A stretch of 9,905 nucleotides of DNA, taken from Zymomonas sp. Lineage in GTDB: Bacteria; Pseudomonadota; Alphaproteobacteria; Sphingomonadales; Sphingomonadaceae. Below, piece after piece: positions 1 through 6,440 of the stretch. Both the position numbers and the translations under genes were made by a program. Positions within the stretch are counted from its first letter, which is position 1, and each line of letters begins with the position of its first letter. The stretch spans positions 1 to 9,905 of the forward strand of contig JAIYAJ010000204.1 in the NCBI GenBank assembly GCA_027489105.1. The letters run 5' to 3'. Under the pieces are notes generated by a model. That model saw only the letters and a program-made list of their open reading frames with translations, searched no databases and was not told the DNA's origin.

Positions 1-260
1 CGCTGGTGGCCAAGGAGATCACCCAGGGCCTCGTCACCGTGGAGGGCGCCCGCGCTTATGGCGTCGTCATCGCAGGGGACGGTTCGATCGACATGGCCGG
101 CACCACCGCGCTGCGCGACCGGATGCGGTCGGAGCGTGGCCCGACGACGGTGTTCAATTTCGGTCCGGGCATCGACGCCCTGCGCGCCGGCTGCGAGGCG
201 GAAACGGGCCTGCCCGCGCCGATCCAGCCGACCTGGCCCCATCTCGAAGCTGCGGAGTAG
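1..260 (+). CDS. hyuB: Hydantoinase B/oxoprolinase family protein, C-terminal fragment (5' end outside window)
   Basis: Only the last 86 or so codons are present; the reading frame is open at base 1 and ends at TAG 258-260. The visible part runs from a KEITQGLVTVEGARAYGVVI segment to an ERGPTTVFNFGPG segment. Both resemble the end of the B subunit of ATP-dependent hydantoinases, 5-oxoprolinase and acetophenone-carboxylase-like enzymes: a 'GLV(S/T)xExAxxxYGVV' stretch, then an 'ERGP...F..GPG' stretch. Family members work with an A subunit, use ATP, and hydrolyse cyclic amides or ureides, or carboxylate ketones. The A subunit is not in the window and would be expected upstream. The stop lies only 3 bases before the GTG of the CoA-transferase, so the two are probably co-transcribed. 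The substrate cannot be inferred from this fragment. An internal GTG at base 6 is not a credible start because the homology continues through it. Family assignment is fairly sure; the gene symbol denotes the family only. Confidence 0.8.
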   Translation, partial: LVAKEITQGLVTVEGARAYGVVIAGDGSIDMAGTTALRDRMRSERGPTTVFNFGPGIDALRAGCEAETGLPAPIQPTWPHLEAAE

Positions 261-263
261 ATC

Positions 264-1454
264 GTGGACAATACAGGTGCTTTGAAGGACATCCGCGTGG
301 TGGAGCTGGGCCAGCTCCTCGCCGGGCCCTTCTGCGGACAGCTGCTCGGCGACATGGGAGCCGACATCATCAAGGTCGAGCCGCCGGGCGCGGGCGATCC
401 GATGCGGCAGTGGGGCCAGGGCGACCGCAAGGTCAACTGGGAAGTCATCGCCCGTAACAAGCGGTCGGTGACCGCCAATCTGCGCGTGCCCGAGGGCCAG
501 AAGCTGGTCCGCGAGCTGATCCGCCACGCCGATGTGGTGGTCGAGAATTTCAAGCCCGGCACGCTGGAGAAATGGGGTCTCGGCCCCGACGTGCTGCTCG
601 CCGAACAGCCCGGCCTGATCATCGCCCGCATGTCGGGCTATGGCCAGACCGGCCCCTATGCCGACCGCGCCGGCTTCGGCGGGATCGGCGAGGCGATGGG
701 CGGCTGGCGCTATGTCGTCGGTGAGCCCGATCGGCCGCCGAGCCGCATGGGCATCTCGATCGGCGACACGCTGACCGCGACCTATGGCTGCATGGGCGTA
801 CTCGCCGCGCTCCATTCGCGCGAGCGCACCGGCCAGGGCCAGGTGATCGACGCCGCACTCTACGAGTCGGTGCTGCAGGTCATGGAAAGCCTCGTTCCCG
901 AATATGATCTGATGGGGATCATCCGCGAACGCTCGGGCTCGATCCTGCCGGGCATCGCGCCGTCCAACGTCTATCGCTGCAGCGACGGCGAGTTCATGAT
1001 CGGCGCGAACAAGGACGAGATCTTCAAGGGCGTCGCCATCGCCATGGGCCGCGCCGAACTGGGCGAGGACGAGCGTTATGCGACGCATATCGCGCGCGGC
1101 ATCAACCAGACCGAGCTCGACAATCTGATCGACGACTGGACGCAGACGCTGACCGTCGACGAACTGGAGGACATCACGACGCGCTATTCGATCCCGGCAG
1201 GCCGGGTCTATCGCGCGCCGGAGATGCTCGCAGACCCGCACTTCCAGGCGCGTGAGGCGATCATCGAGGTCGAGACCGAGAAGTTCGGCAAGCTCAAGAT
1301 GCAGAACGCCTTCCCCAAACTGTCGAAGACCCCGAGCGGCGTCCGCCGCGCGGCGCCGTCGGCACCGGGCCAGCACAATGCCGAAATCTACGGCGAGTTG
1401 CTGGGCCTCGACGAGGCGAAGCTGGCAGAGCTCAAGGAAGCAGGAATCCTCTGA
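264..1454 (+). CDS. Class III (CaiB/BaiF family) acyl-CoA transferase
   Basis: The 396-residue product is full length for family III CoA-transferases (about 380-430). These cytoplasmic enzymes move CoA between carboxylic acids through an aspartyl-CoA anhydride. Visible marks are the N-terminal nucleotide-binding-like segment with LGQLLAGPFCGQLLGDMGAD near residues 15-34 and KVEPPGAGDP at 37-46, the family motif VENFKPGTLEKWGLG at 93-107, SGYGQTGPY at 124-132, and SIGDTLTA around Asp168. Asp168 aligns by position with the catalytic Asp169 of formyl-CoA transferase. The GTG start at 264 is chosen because GGAG (254-257) sits 6 bases upstream and the homology begins at once. The stop overlaps the next gene's ATG by one base (TGATG), so translation is likely coupled. 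Its place between a hydantoinase subunit and an amidohydrolase suggests that it activates the acid released by them, which is inference. Family certain; substrate pair unknown. Confidence 0.93.
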   Translation: MDNTGALKDIRVVELGQLLAGPFCGQLLGDMGADIIKVEPPGAGDPMRQWGQGDRKVNWEVIARNKRSVTANLRVPEGQKLVRELIRHADVVVENFKPGTLEKWGLGPDVLLAEQPGLIIARMSGYGQTGPYADRAGFGGIGEAMGGWRYVVGEPDRPPSRMGISIGDTLTATYGCMGVLAALHSRERTGQGQVIDAALYESVLQVMESLVPEYDLMGIIRERSGSILPGIAPSNVYRCSDGEFMIGANKDEIFKGVAIAMGRAELGEDERYATHIARGINQTELDNLIDDWTQTLTVDELEDITTRYSIPAGRVYRAPEMLADPHFQAREAIIEVETEKFGKLKMQNAFPKLSKTPSGVRRAAPSAPGQHNAEIYGELLGLDEAKLAELKEAGIL

Positions 1455-2098
1455 TGATGGGACGCCCGGAAAAGGATCTTTCGGAAAATTATTCGGGAGC
1501 CTTTGACGGGCATCTCCGCCCGGGCCGCAAGGCGGCCCTGATCATCATCGATTTCGTCGTCGCCTATCTGGAGGAGGGCTCGCCGCTCTATGCGGGCGTC
1601 GAGCCCGCCCTGCACAGCTGCGAACGGCTGGCCGCCGCCGCGCGCGCGGCCGGTGTTCCGGTCATCTTCACCAATGTCGAATATCAGCCGGGCGGTGCCG
1701 ATGGCGGGGTCTTCTACCGAAAGGTGCCCGCGCTCAAGGTGTTCGAGCGCGGCAACCCGCTCGCGCGCTTCCCCGACAGTCTCAAGCCCGAGGGTGACGA
1801 CCTGCTGATCACCAAGCGCTATGCGTCATCTTTCTTCGGCACCCATCTGGCGGCGACGCTGTCCGCCAACGGGATCGACACGCTGCTGATCACCGGGGTC
1901 TCCACCTCGGGCTGCGTCCGCGCAACCGCGCTCGACGCCTGCCAGCACGGCTTCATCCCGATCGTGATCCGCGACGCCTGCGGCGACCGCCACTCCGGGC
2001 CGCATGACGCCAATCTGTTCGACCTCCAGGCCAAATATGCCGAGGTGGTCGGCGAGAGCGAAGCGCTGAGCATCATCGCGGACATGCGCGACCGCTGA
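1454..2098 (+). CDS. Isochorismatase-fold cysteine hydrolase, N-carbamoylsarcosine amidohydrolase-like
   Basis: This 214-residue protein belongs to the cysteine hydrolase superfamily, which hydrolyses C-N bonds of small amides and carbamoyl compounds. The triad is readable: Asp33 in LIIIDFVVAY, Lys121 in LLITKRYASSFFGT, and nucleophile Cys154 in GVSTSGCVRATALDAC, where V-S-T fits the usual cis-peptide. The 33-residue Lys-Cys spacing equals that of N-carbamoylsarcosine amidohydrolase (as I recall, Asp51/Lys144/Cys177), and RDACGDRH at 172-179 is also typical. Nearby alternatives are maleamate amidase and ureidoacrylate-type hydrolases. ATG 1454 overlaps the CoA-transferase stop; a second ATG at 1457 is possible, and AGGA at 1442-1445 could serve either. 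Known creatinine and hydantoin pathways pair an ATP-dependent hydantoinase with an N-carbamoyl hydrolase, so the hyuB-like gene upstream supports an N-carbamoyl or similar amide substrate. That link is inference. It is the last gene of the operon. Confidence 0.92.
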   Translation: MMGRPEKDLSENYSGAFDGHLRPGRKAALIIIDFVVAYLEEGSPLYAGVEPALHSCERLAAAARAAGVPVIFTNVEYQPGGADGGVFYRKVPALKVFERGNPLARFPDSLKPEGDDLLITKRYASSFFGTHLAATLSANGIDTLLITGVSTSGCVRATALDACQHGFIPIVIRDACGDRHSGPHDANLFDLQAKYAEVVGESEALSIIADMRDR

Positions 2099-2155
2099 GG
2101 AGAGCGGCGATCATAGTCGTCGAATCTGGTAACAGGCGACCCCTCCCCCACACTT

Positions 2156-2248
2156 CGTCATTCCCGCGAAGGCGGAAATCTATAGCCTCCGACGCCCGAA
2201 CCTCTTGCGCCTCAGAGGATATGGATCCCCGCCTGCGCGGGGATGACG
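2156..2248. repeat. Inverted pair of REP elements (REPIN-like)
   Basis: Two 26-base arms, 2156-2181 and 2223-2248, are inverted relative to each other and match at 21 of 26 positions, separated by 41 bases. Each arm is itself a hairpin. The right arm has a perfect 8-bp stem ATCCCCGC/GCGGGGAT around loop CTGC (2225-2244). The left arm has ATTCCCGC/GCGGAAAT around GAAG (2160-2179) with one mismatch. The CGTCAT(T/C)CCCGCG(A/C)(A)GGCGG core is a dispersed palindrome familiar from alphaproteobacterial, especially sphingomonad, genomes. Such elements are thought to be moved by RAYT transposases; none is encoded here. It sits 57 bases after the amidohydrolase stop, a usual site for REPs, and may protect the 3' end of the operon mRNA. 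Confidence 0.82.
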
Positions 2249-2464
2249 GGACATCAGATTCAGCACTTCAATATCGCCGTCCATGGGCACGGCTTGCCCG
2301 CACCGGTCCTTCCGCCTCTATCTGGGGCATGGCCCTTTCCGCCGCCTTCCTCCGCTTTCGCGCTTATGGGAGCAGCCTGATGACGCGGCCGCGCGCCTCG
2401 GAGCCCGCTCCGCATCCCAGGCCCGCCCTGCGAACATTACCGGCAATTCATGATCCGGGCACAT

Positions 2465-2482
2465 CCCCGACAGGTGCCGGGG
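2465..2482 (+). other. Small stem-loop in the intergenic region
   Basis: CCCCG (2465-2469) pairs with CGGGG (2478-2482) around an 8-base loop. It is a short GC stem and alone could be chance in GC-rich DNA. It is listed because it is the first of four consecutive stem-loops before the Mo-hydroxylase operon. Confidence 0.35.
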
Positions 2483-2487
2483 CCCAG

Positions 2488-2515
2488 AAGGAGCGGGCAC
2501 ACCGGTTCGCTCCTT
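2488..2515 (+). other. 8-bp stem-loop in the intergenic region
   Basis: AAGGAGCG (2488-2495) is the exact reverse complement of CGCTCCTT (2508-2515), with a 12-base loop between. If transcribed, the 5' arm carries an AAGGAG Shine-Dalgarno-like sequence, but no start codon with a coding frame follows at the right distance. I therefore read it as structure rather than a ribosome binding site. Confidence 0.5.
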
Positions 2516-2530
2516 CCCGGTTGCACCGAA

Positions 2531-2572
2531 GCGCGGCGTCCGGCCCTCCCCCCCCTCGGCCGGACGCCGCGC
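2531..2572 (+). terminator. Perfect 15-bp GC-rich hairpin, possible factor-independent terminator
   Basis: GCGCGGCGTCCGGCC (2531-2545) pairs perfectly with 2558-2572 around a 12-base pyrimidine loop made almost wholly of C. It is the strongest stem in the window. It is followed by ACCCCTTTC, so the T-tract is short and broken and classical termination is only moderately supported. It could end a transcript running through the gap, insulate the Mo-hydroxylase operon, or form part of a structured leader. On the minus strand no T-run follows, which argues against a reverse terminator. Confidence 0.5.
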
Positions 2573-2603
2573 ACCCCTTTCATGACGTGATCCCTTTTCG
2601 GTA

Positions 2604-2622
2604 ACCCCCGCCTGGTGGGGGT
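2604..2622 (+). promoter_or_regulatory. Stem-loop in the leader of the Mo-hydroxylase operon
   Basis: ACCCCCGC (2604-2611) pairs with GTGGGGGT (2615-2622), including one G-T wobble, around loop CTG. It lies about 75 bases before the ATG of the small subunit. Its position would suit a 5' UTR hairpin or an operator; the sequence alone does not decide. Confidence 0.4.
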
Positions 2623-2697
2623 GAACTTCGCTTCCGATCCCGCTATGAAAAGTGCCTAAAGGACCAAGGGCCAGACCGGACGACGGGAGAGAGCAAG

Positions 2698-3162
2698 ATG
2701 GCGATCACAGTGAAGGTCAACGGCAAGGAGCGCAGCTATGCGGGCGATCCGGAGATGCCGCTGCTCTGGTATCTGCGCGACGAAATCGGCCTTCCCGGCA
2801 CCAAGTTCGGCTGCGGCAAGGCGCTTTGCGGCGCCTGCACCGTGCATCTAGACGGCAATGCCGTCCGCTCCTGCCAGACCCCGATGTCGGCCGCCGAAGG
2901 CTTTGCGGTGACGACGATCGAAGGTCTTTCGGACAGCGGCGATCATCCGGTGCAAAAGGCCTGGCGTGAGATCGGCGTGGCCCAGTGCGGCTATTGCCAG
3001 CCCGGTCAGATCATGCAGGCGGCCGCCCTGCTTAAGATGACGCCGAAGCCCAGCGATGCCGACATCGACAGCGCCCTGTCGGGCAATATCTGCCGCTGCG
3101 GCACCTATGATCGCATCCGCGCCGCCATCAAACGGGCGGCGTCGCAGGAGGCCGGCCGATGA
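2698..3162 (+). CDS. iorA: Molybdenum hydroxylase small subunit with two [2Fe-2S] clusters (isoquinoline 1-oxidoreductase alpha type)
   Basis: The 154-residue protein has the complete cysteine set of the xanthine oxidase family iron-sulfur subunit. The plant-ferredoxin cluster uses Cys39, Cys44, Cys47 and Cys59 ([13 protein letters not shown], then RSCQ). The second cluster uses Cys97, Cys100, Cys132 and Cys134 ([10 protein letters not shown], then GNICRCGTY). It carries electrons from the molybdenum site in the partner subunit to an external acceptor. The size is normal for the family. ATG 2698 has a purine-rich GGGAGAGAG sequence (2685-2693) just upstream, and the beta-grasp domain begins within a few residues. 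Its stop overlaps the start of the large subunit gene as ATGA, typical of stoichiometric subunits. No FAD-binding middle subunit is present, which fits the two-subunit Ior type rather than CO dehydrogenase or classic xanthine dehydrogenase. Family certain; substrate unknown. Confidence 0.95.
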   Translation: MAITVKVNGKERSYAGDPEMPLLWYLRDEIGLPGTKFGCGKALCGACTVHLDGNAVRSCQTPMSAAEGFAVTTIEGLSDSGDHPVQKAWREIGVAQCGYCQPGQIMQAAALLKMTPKPSDADIDSALSGNICRCGTYDRIRAAIKRAASQEAGR

Positions 3163-5474
3163 ACGCGCCCCTCCACCCCGAAAGCCCCGTCGAACTCTTC
3201 GTCCCCTCTCCCGAACTGAGCCGCCGGATGCTGCTCGGCGGCAGTGCGGGCCTGGTTCTCGCTCTGTCGCTTCCCGGCGCGGCCTCGGCGGCGGACGAGC
3301 CAAAATATGGCGCGGATTCGCAGCCCGGCGGCGCGCCGGACGATCCCCGCCTTTTCGTGCAGCTGGCACCCGATGGCGGCGTCACCATCATCTGCCATCG
3401 CGCGGAGATGGGCCAGGGCATCCGCAGCAGCATGGGGATGATCATCCTCGACGAGATGGGCGCCGACTGGAACCGCCTGTCGATCCGCCAGGCCGAGGGC
3501 GACGAGGCGCGCTACGGCAACCAGAACACCGACGGATCGCGCAGCATCCGCCACTGGCTGGCGCCTTTGCGCCGCTGTGGTGCGGCGATGCGGATGATGC
3601 TCGTTCAGGCGGCCTCAGCGCGTCTCGGCGTGCCGGTCGCCGAACTCGAGGCTCGCGACCACAAGGTGGTCCATGCCCGCAGCGGCCGATCTGTTCCCTT
3701 CGGCGATCTGGCTACCGACGCCGCGAAGCTGTCGGTTCCCCCGCGCGACATCCTGCGGCTGAAGGATGCGTCCGCACTGACCATGGTCGGCAAGGATCGC
3801 GTCTTCGCGCATGACGGGCAGGCGATGACCACCGGCACCGCCACTTATGGCATCGACGCGACCATGCCCGGCATGTTGTTCGCTGCGGTCGCCCGGCCGC
3901 CGGTGATGGGATCGAAGGTCGCGTCTTTCGATGCGACGGCGGCGCGCGCGGTTGCGGGCGTGGTCGACGTGATCGAACTGCCCGCACCCGCAGGCCCGCC
4001 GATGTTCCAGCCACTGGGCGGCATCGCCGTCATCGCGAAGAACAGCTGGGCGGCGATGAAGGGACGCGACGCGCTGACAATCGACTGGGCCGCGTCGCCG
4101 CACGACAGCTATGATTCGCGCGCCTATCGCGATCTGTCGCTTGCCAATGCGCGCAAGCCGGGCCAGCCGGTGCGCAGCGAAGGCGATGTCGATGCCGCGC
4201 TGGGCAAGGCGAAGAAGCGCGTCATCGCCGAATATTATCTGCCCCACATCGCCCATGCGACGATGGAGCCACCGGCGGCTGTCGTCCGCTGCGACGGCGA
4301 GAGCTGCGAGGCGCTCGCCTGCGTCCAGGACCCGAGCGGCACGCGCGACACGCTCGCCGCGATGCTGAAGCTCGACAAGGCGAAGGTGGTCGTCCGCCAG
4401 ACCTTCCTCGGCGGTGGCTTCGGCCGCAAGTCGAAGCCCGATTTCGTGGTCGAGGCGGCGATGCTCAGCCGGGCGATGAAGGGCACGCCGATCAAGATCG
4501 TGTGGAGCCGCGAGGACGACATCCGCCACGATTATTACCACACGGTCGCGGTCCAGCGGCTCGAGGCGGCGATGGACGGCGAGCTGCCGACCGCCTGGCT
4601 GCACCGCGTCGTATCGCCCTCGATCATTTCGATCTTCGCCGATGGCATCGACCGCGAGCAGGGGCTGGAAACCGGCCTGGGGCTGCTGAGCATGCCCTTC
4701 GCCATTCCCAATGTCCGCATCGAGACCGGCGAGGCGCTGGCGCACACCCGGATCGGCTGGTTCCGGTCGGTGGCGAACATCCCCCACGCCTTCGCCATTC
4801 AATGCTTCGCCGCCGAACTCGCTGAAGCTGCCGGGCAGGATCCAAAGGACTATCTGCTGCGGCTGCTCGGCCCGGATCGCCAGATCGATCCGCGCTCGAT
4901 CAAGGACGCCAATTATGGCGAGGATCCCGCGCTCTATCCGATCGACACCGGGCGCCTGCGCCGCGTCGTCGAAGTGGCGGCCAAGGGCGTCGGCTGGAAC
5001 GGCAAGCGGCCCAAGGGCTGGGGCTATGGCATCGCCTGTCACCGCAGCTTCGTGAGCTACACCGCCTGCGCTTTCGCCGTTTCCGTGACCGACGGGCAGC
5101 TGACCATTCACAAGGCCGACATCGCGATCGACTGCGGCGCGCAGGTCAATCCGGACCGCATCCGTGCGCAGATGGAAGGATCGGTGATGATGGGGCTGAG
5201 CCTCGCGCTCACGGGAGAGATCAGCTTCGCCAAGGGTGCCGTCCAGCAGGGGAGCTTCGACGACTATCCGGTGCTGCGCATCGACGCCGCGCCGCGCAAG
5301 CTCGACGTCCATCTGGTGGGCGGTGGGTTCGACGTGCCGCCGAGCGGAGTCGGCGAGCCAGGGGTGCCCCCGGTCGCCCCCGCGCTGTGCAACGCGATTC
5401 ACGCCGCCACAGGTCGCCGCATCCGCGTGCTCCCGATCGGCGACCAGCTCACGGGTCCCGTTCAGAAGCTCTGA
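3159..5474 (+). CDS. iorB: Molybdopterin-binding large subunit of Mo hydroxylase (isoquinoline 1-oxidoreductase beta type)
   Basis: The 771-residue protein is the catalytic Moco subunit. Relatives hydroxylate N-heteroaromatics next to the nitrogen or oxidise aldehydes, with water as oxygen source. Residues 19-45 form a twin-arginine signal (SRRMLLGG, Arg22-Arg23, then a hydrophobic stretch ending GAASA), so export of the folded complex by Tat is likely. EMGQG is at 83-87, a hammerhead-like [19 protein letters not shown] begins near 226, the Moco loop GGGFGRK is at 418-424, and GVGEPG holds Glu733, matching the catalytic base of xanthine dehydrogenase. EMGQG ahead of the hammerhead segment differs from the xanthine dehydrogenase order and, as I recall, is an IorB-type trait. 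The ATGA overlap with the small subunit indicates coupling. No cytochrome c subunit or XdhC-like Moco insertase adjoins. Family certain; isoquinoline itself as substrate is not implied. Confidence 0.95.
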   Translation: MNAPLHPESPVELFVPSPELSRRMLLGGSAGLVLALSLPGAASAADEPKYGADSQPGGAPDDPRLFVQLAPDGGVTIICHRAEMGQGIRSSMGMIILDEMGADWNRLSIRQAEGDEARYGNQNTDGSRSIRHWLAPLRRCGAAMRMMLVQAASARLGVPVAELEARDHKVVHARSGRSVPFGDLATDAAKLSVPPRDILRLKDASALTMVGKDRVFAHDGQAMTTGTATYGIDATMPGMLFAAVARPPVMGSKVASFDATAARAVAGVVDVIELPAPAGPPMFQPLGGIAVIAKNSWAAMKGRDALTIDWAASPHDSYDSRAYRDLSLANARKPGQPVRSEGDVDAALGKAKKRVIAEYYLPHIAHATMEPPAAVVRCDGESCEALACVQDPSGTRDTLAAMLKLDKAKVVVRQTFLGGGFGRKSKPDFVVEAAMLSRAMKGTPIKIVWSREDDIRHDYYHTVAVQRLEAAMDGELPTAWLHRVVSPSIISIFADGIDREQGLETGLGLLSMPFAIPNVRIETGEALAHTRIGWFRSVANIPHAFAIQCFAAELAEAAGQDPKDYLLRLLGPDRQIDPRSIKDANYGEDPALYPIDTGRLRRVVEVAAKGVGWNGKRPKGWGYGIACHRSFVSYTACAFAVSVTDGQLTIHKADIAIDCGAQVNPDRIRAQMEGSVMMGLSLALTGEISFAKGAVQQGSFDDYPVLRIDAAPRKLDVHLVGGGFDVPPSGVGEPGVPPVAPALCNAIHAATGRRIRVLPIGDQLTGPVQKL

Positions 5475-5486
5475 CGGGCGATCTGT

Positions 5487-6326
5487 TCAGCGCCAGCGGA
5501 CCAGCCCCTTGTCGAGCACGGCTACGTCGCGGGCGCGAACGCGGAAGCGCGCCTCGCGATCACCGCTGCGCCAGACCTCGGTGACCAGCGTGTCACCGGG
5601 GAAGACCGGCGCCGAGAAACGGACGTCCAGCCGGGCAAGGCGCTCGCCTGCTCCATCGAGCAGCATCGTCGAGAGGGCGCGCGCAGCTATGCCATAGCTG
5701 CAAAGCCCGTGCAGGATCGGCCGGTCGAAGCCCGCACGTCTGGCGGCATCGGGATCGATGTGCAGCGGGTTGAGATCTCCCGACAAGCGATAGATCGCCG
5801 CGAGATCGGGCCGCGTCGGAAGCGCGAGACTGTCGTCGGGCGACGTTGCCGGCAATTCGGCGGGCAGGTCGAGCGATCCGAAGGAGACGCCCCCGCCGCC
5901 GTCTCCCCGCGCGAAGAGGGTGAAGCGCAGCGTCGCGAGGGGCTGGCCGTCCTGAGCATCGGACAGATGTCGCGCCAGCTGGATCAGCGCACCCCGGCCC
6001 GCGCCCCGATCGACGATCGCCTCGACCTCGGAGCGCGCCGCAACGCGCCCCGTCGGCGGCAGCGGCCGGTGCCATTCGACGCTTTGCGCCGCATGCAGCA
6101 CCTGGCTCCAGTCGAGCTCGCCATGGCGTTCGCCGCGCAGGAAATTCTCGGCGCCGAGCGTGACCGCCAAGGTCGGAAAGGCCCGAAGCCGGGCTTCATA
6201 GACGAAATCGAGATCGCGGCCGTCGGGGGTGATGCCGATGCCGAGCGCATAGAGGATGGTGCGCTGCGCGTCATAGACATCGGTTGTCGGCTCCGCCCCC
6301 CAGCCTCTTATCCTGTCGATATCCAC
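5487..6326 (-). CDS. MaoC-type (R)-enoyl-CoA hydratase 2, double hot-dog
   Basis: The 279-residue protein matches the length of eukaryote-like hydratase 2 proteins (two hot-dog repeats, about 285). The C-terminal repeat carries the hydratase 2 motif YRLSGDLNPLHIDPDAA from residue 179, with catalytic Asp184 and His189, followed by FDRPILHGLCSYG. The N-terminal repeat, with TILYALGIG at 23-31 and the WHRPLPPTG segment at 85-93, is the substrate-tunnel half. The enzyme adds water to trans-2-enoyl-CoA to give (R)-3-hydroxyacyl-CoA. I place the start at GTG 6326-6324: AAGGAG (complement of 6336-6341) is 9 bases upstream, and the product begins DIDRIRGWG as in relatives. An ATG at 6377-6375 adds 17 residues but has no good ribosome site. 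The gene converges on iorB with a 12-base gap and diverges from the dehydrogenase. It may hydrate an intermediate produced after CoA activation; substrate unknown. Confidence 0.93.
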   Translation of the reverse strand: MDIDRIRGWGAEPTTDVYDAQRTILYALGIGITPDGRDLDFVYEARLRAFPTLAVTLGAENFLRGERHGELDWSQVLHAAQSVEWHRPLPPTGRVAARSEVEAIVDRGAGRGALIQLARHLSDAQDGQPLATLRFTLFARGDGGGGVSFGSLDLPAELPATSPDDSLALPTRPDLAAIYRLSGDLNPLHIDPDAARRAGFDRPILHGLCSYGIAARALSTMLLDGAGERLARLDVRFSAPVFPGDTLVTEVWRSGDREARFRVRARDVAVLDKGLVRWR

Positions 6327-6440
6327 CGCGCCCTGCTCCTTTTGCGGCCAGCCGATGCCGCTTCGCCGGTCGGGCATAGCGATTGAGATCGGTGATCGGA
6401 ACCGCCATAGCGGCGGCGAAGGCACGGGAGATCGACGGCG
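6327..6440. promoter_or_regulatory. Divergent intergenic control region between hydratase and dehydrogenase genes
   Basis: These 114 bases must hold the start signals for both divergent genes. Two repeats stand out. CTTCGCCG (6361-6368) is matched by its reverse complement CGGCGAAG (6414-6421), and CATAGCG occurs twice as a direct repeat (6375-6381 and 6406-6412) 31 bases apart, about three helical turns. Either could be a regulator site. No convincing -35/-10 pair was found on either strand, and no regulator gene lies next to the pair. Confidence 0.4.
6336..6341 (-). promoter_or_regulatory. Ribosome binding site that sets the GTG start of the hydratase gene
   Basis: Read on the minus strand this is AAGGAG, 9 bases before GTG 6326-6324. 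No comparable site precedes the upstream in-frame ATG at 6377-6375, so the shorter 279-residue product is preferred. Confidence 0.7.

Larger units (their letters stand above)
2099..2697. other. 599-bp intergenic region without a credible gene
   Basis: This gap separates the amidohydrolase from the Mo-hydroxylase operon. From the left it holds about 55 bases with no recognisable signal, a REP pair (2156-2248), and about 210 bases with only a small GGGCA/TGCCC stem at 2285-2299. Three successive hairpins follow (2465-2482, 2488-2515, 2531-2572), then a fourth at 2604-2622, and then the ribosome binding site of the small subunit gene. An open frame at 2221-2604 begins inside the REP arm and runs through the hairpins; its arginine/proline-rich product looks like nothing known, so I do not call it. 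No obvious -35/-10 pair could be fixed. Confidence 0.75.

Noticed and set aside
2221..2604. 127-codon forward open frame in the intergenic gap
   Set aside because: It begins in the right REP arm, giving the MDPRLRGDDG string typical of spurious repeat-derived frames, then runs through two strong hairpins. It has low-complexity Arg/Pro/Ala content and no ribosome site.
2604..2697. Moco riboswitch upstream of the molybdoenzyme genes
   Set aside because: Stem-loops are present, but I cannot recover the multi-stem Moco motif by eye, so calling it would go beyond the evidence; a covariance search would decide.
3615..5402. 595-codon minus-strand open frame opposite the Mo-hydroxylase large subunit
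   Set aside because: It is antisense to a gene with clear motifs; long antisense frames are expected from GC-rich codon bias. Its product shows no recognisable domain.
5451..5461. ACGGGTCCCGT palindrome near the end of the Mo-hydroxylase large subunit gene, considered as a terminator
   Set aside because: Only a 5-bp stem with a 1-base centre, inside the coding region and without a T-run; too weak for a convergent terminator.
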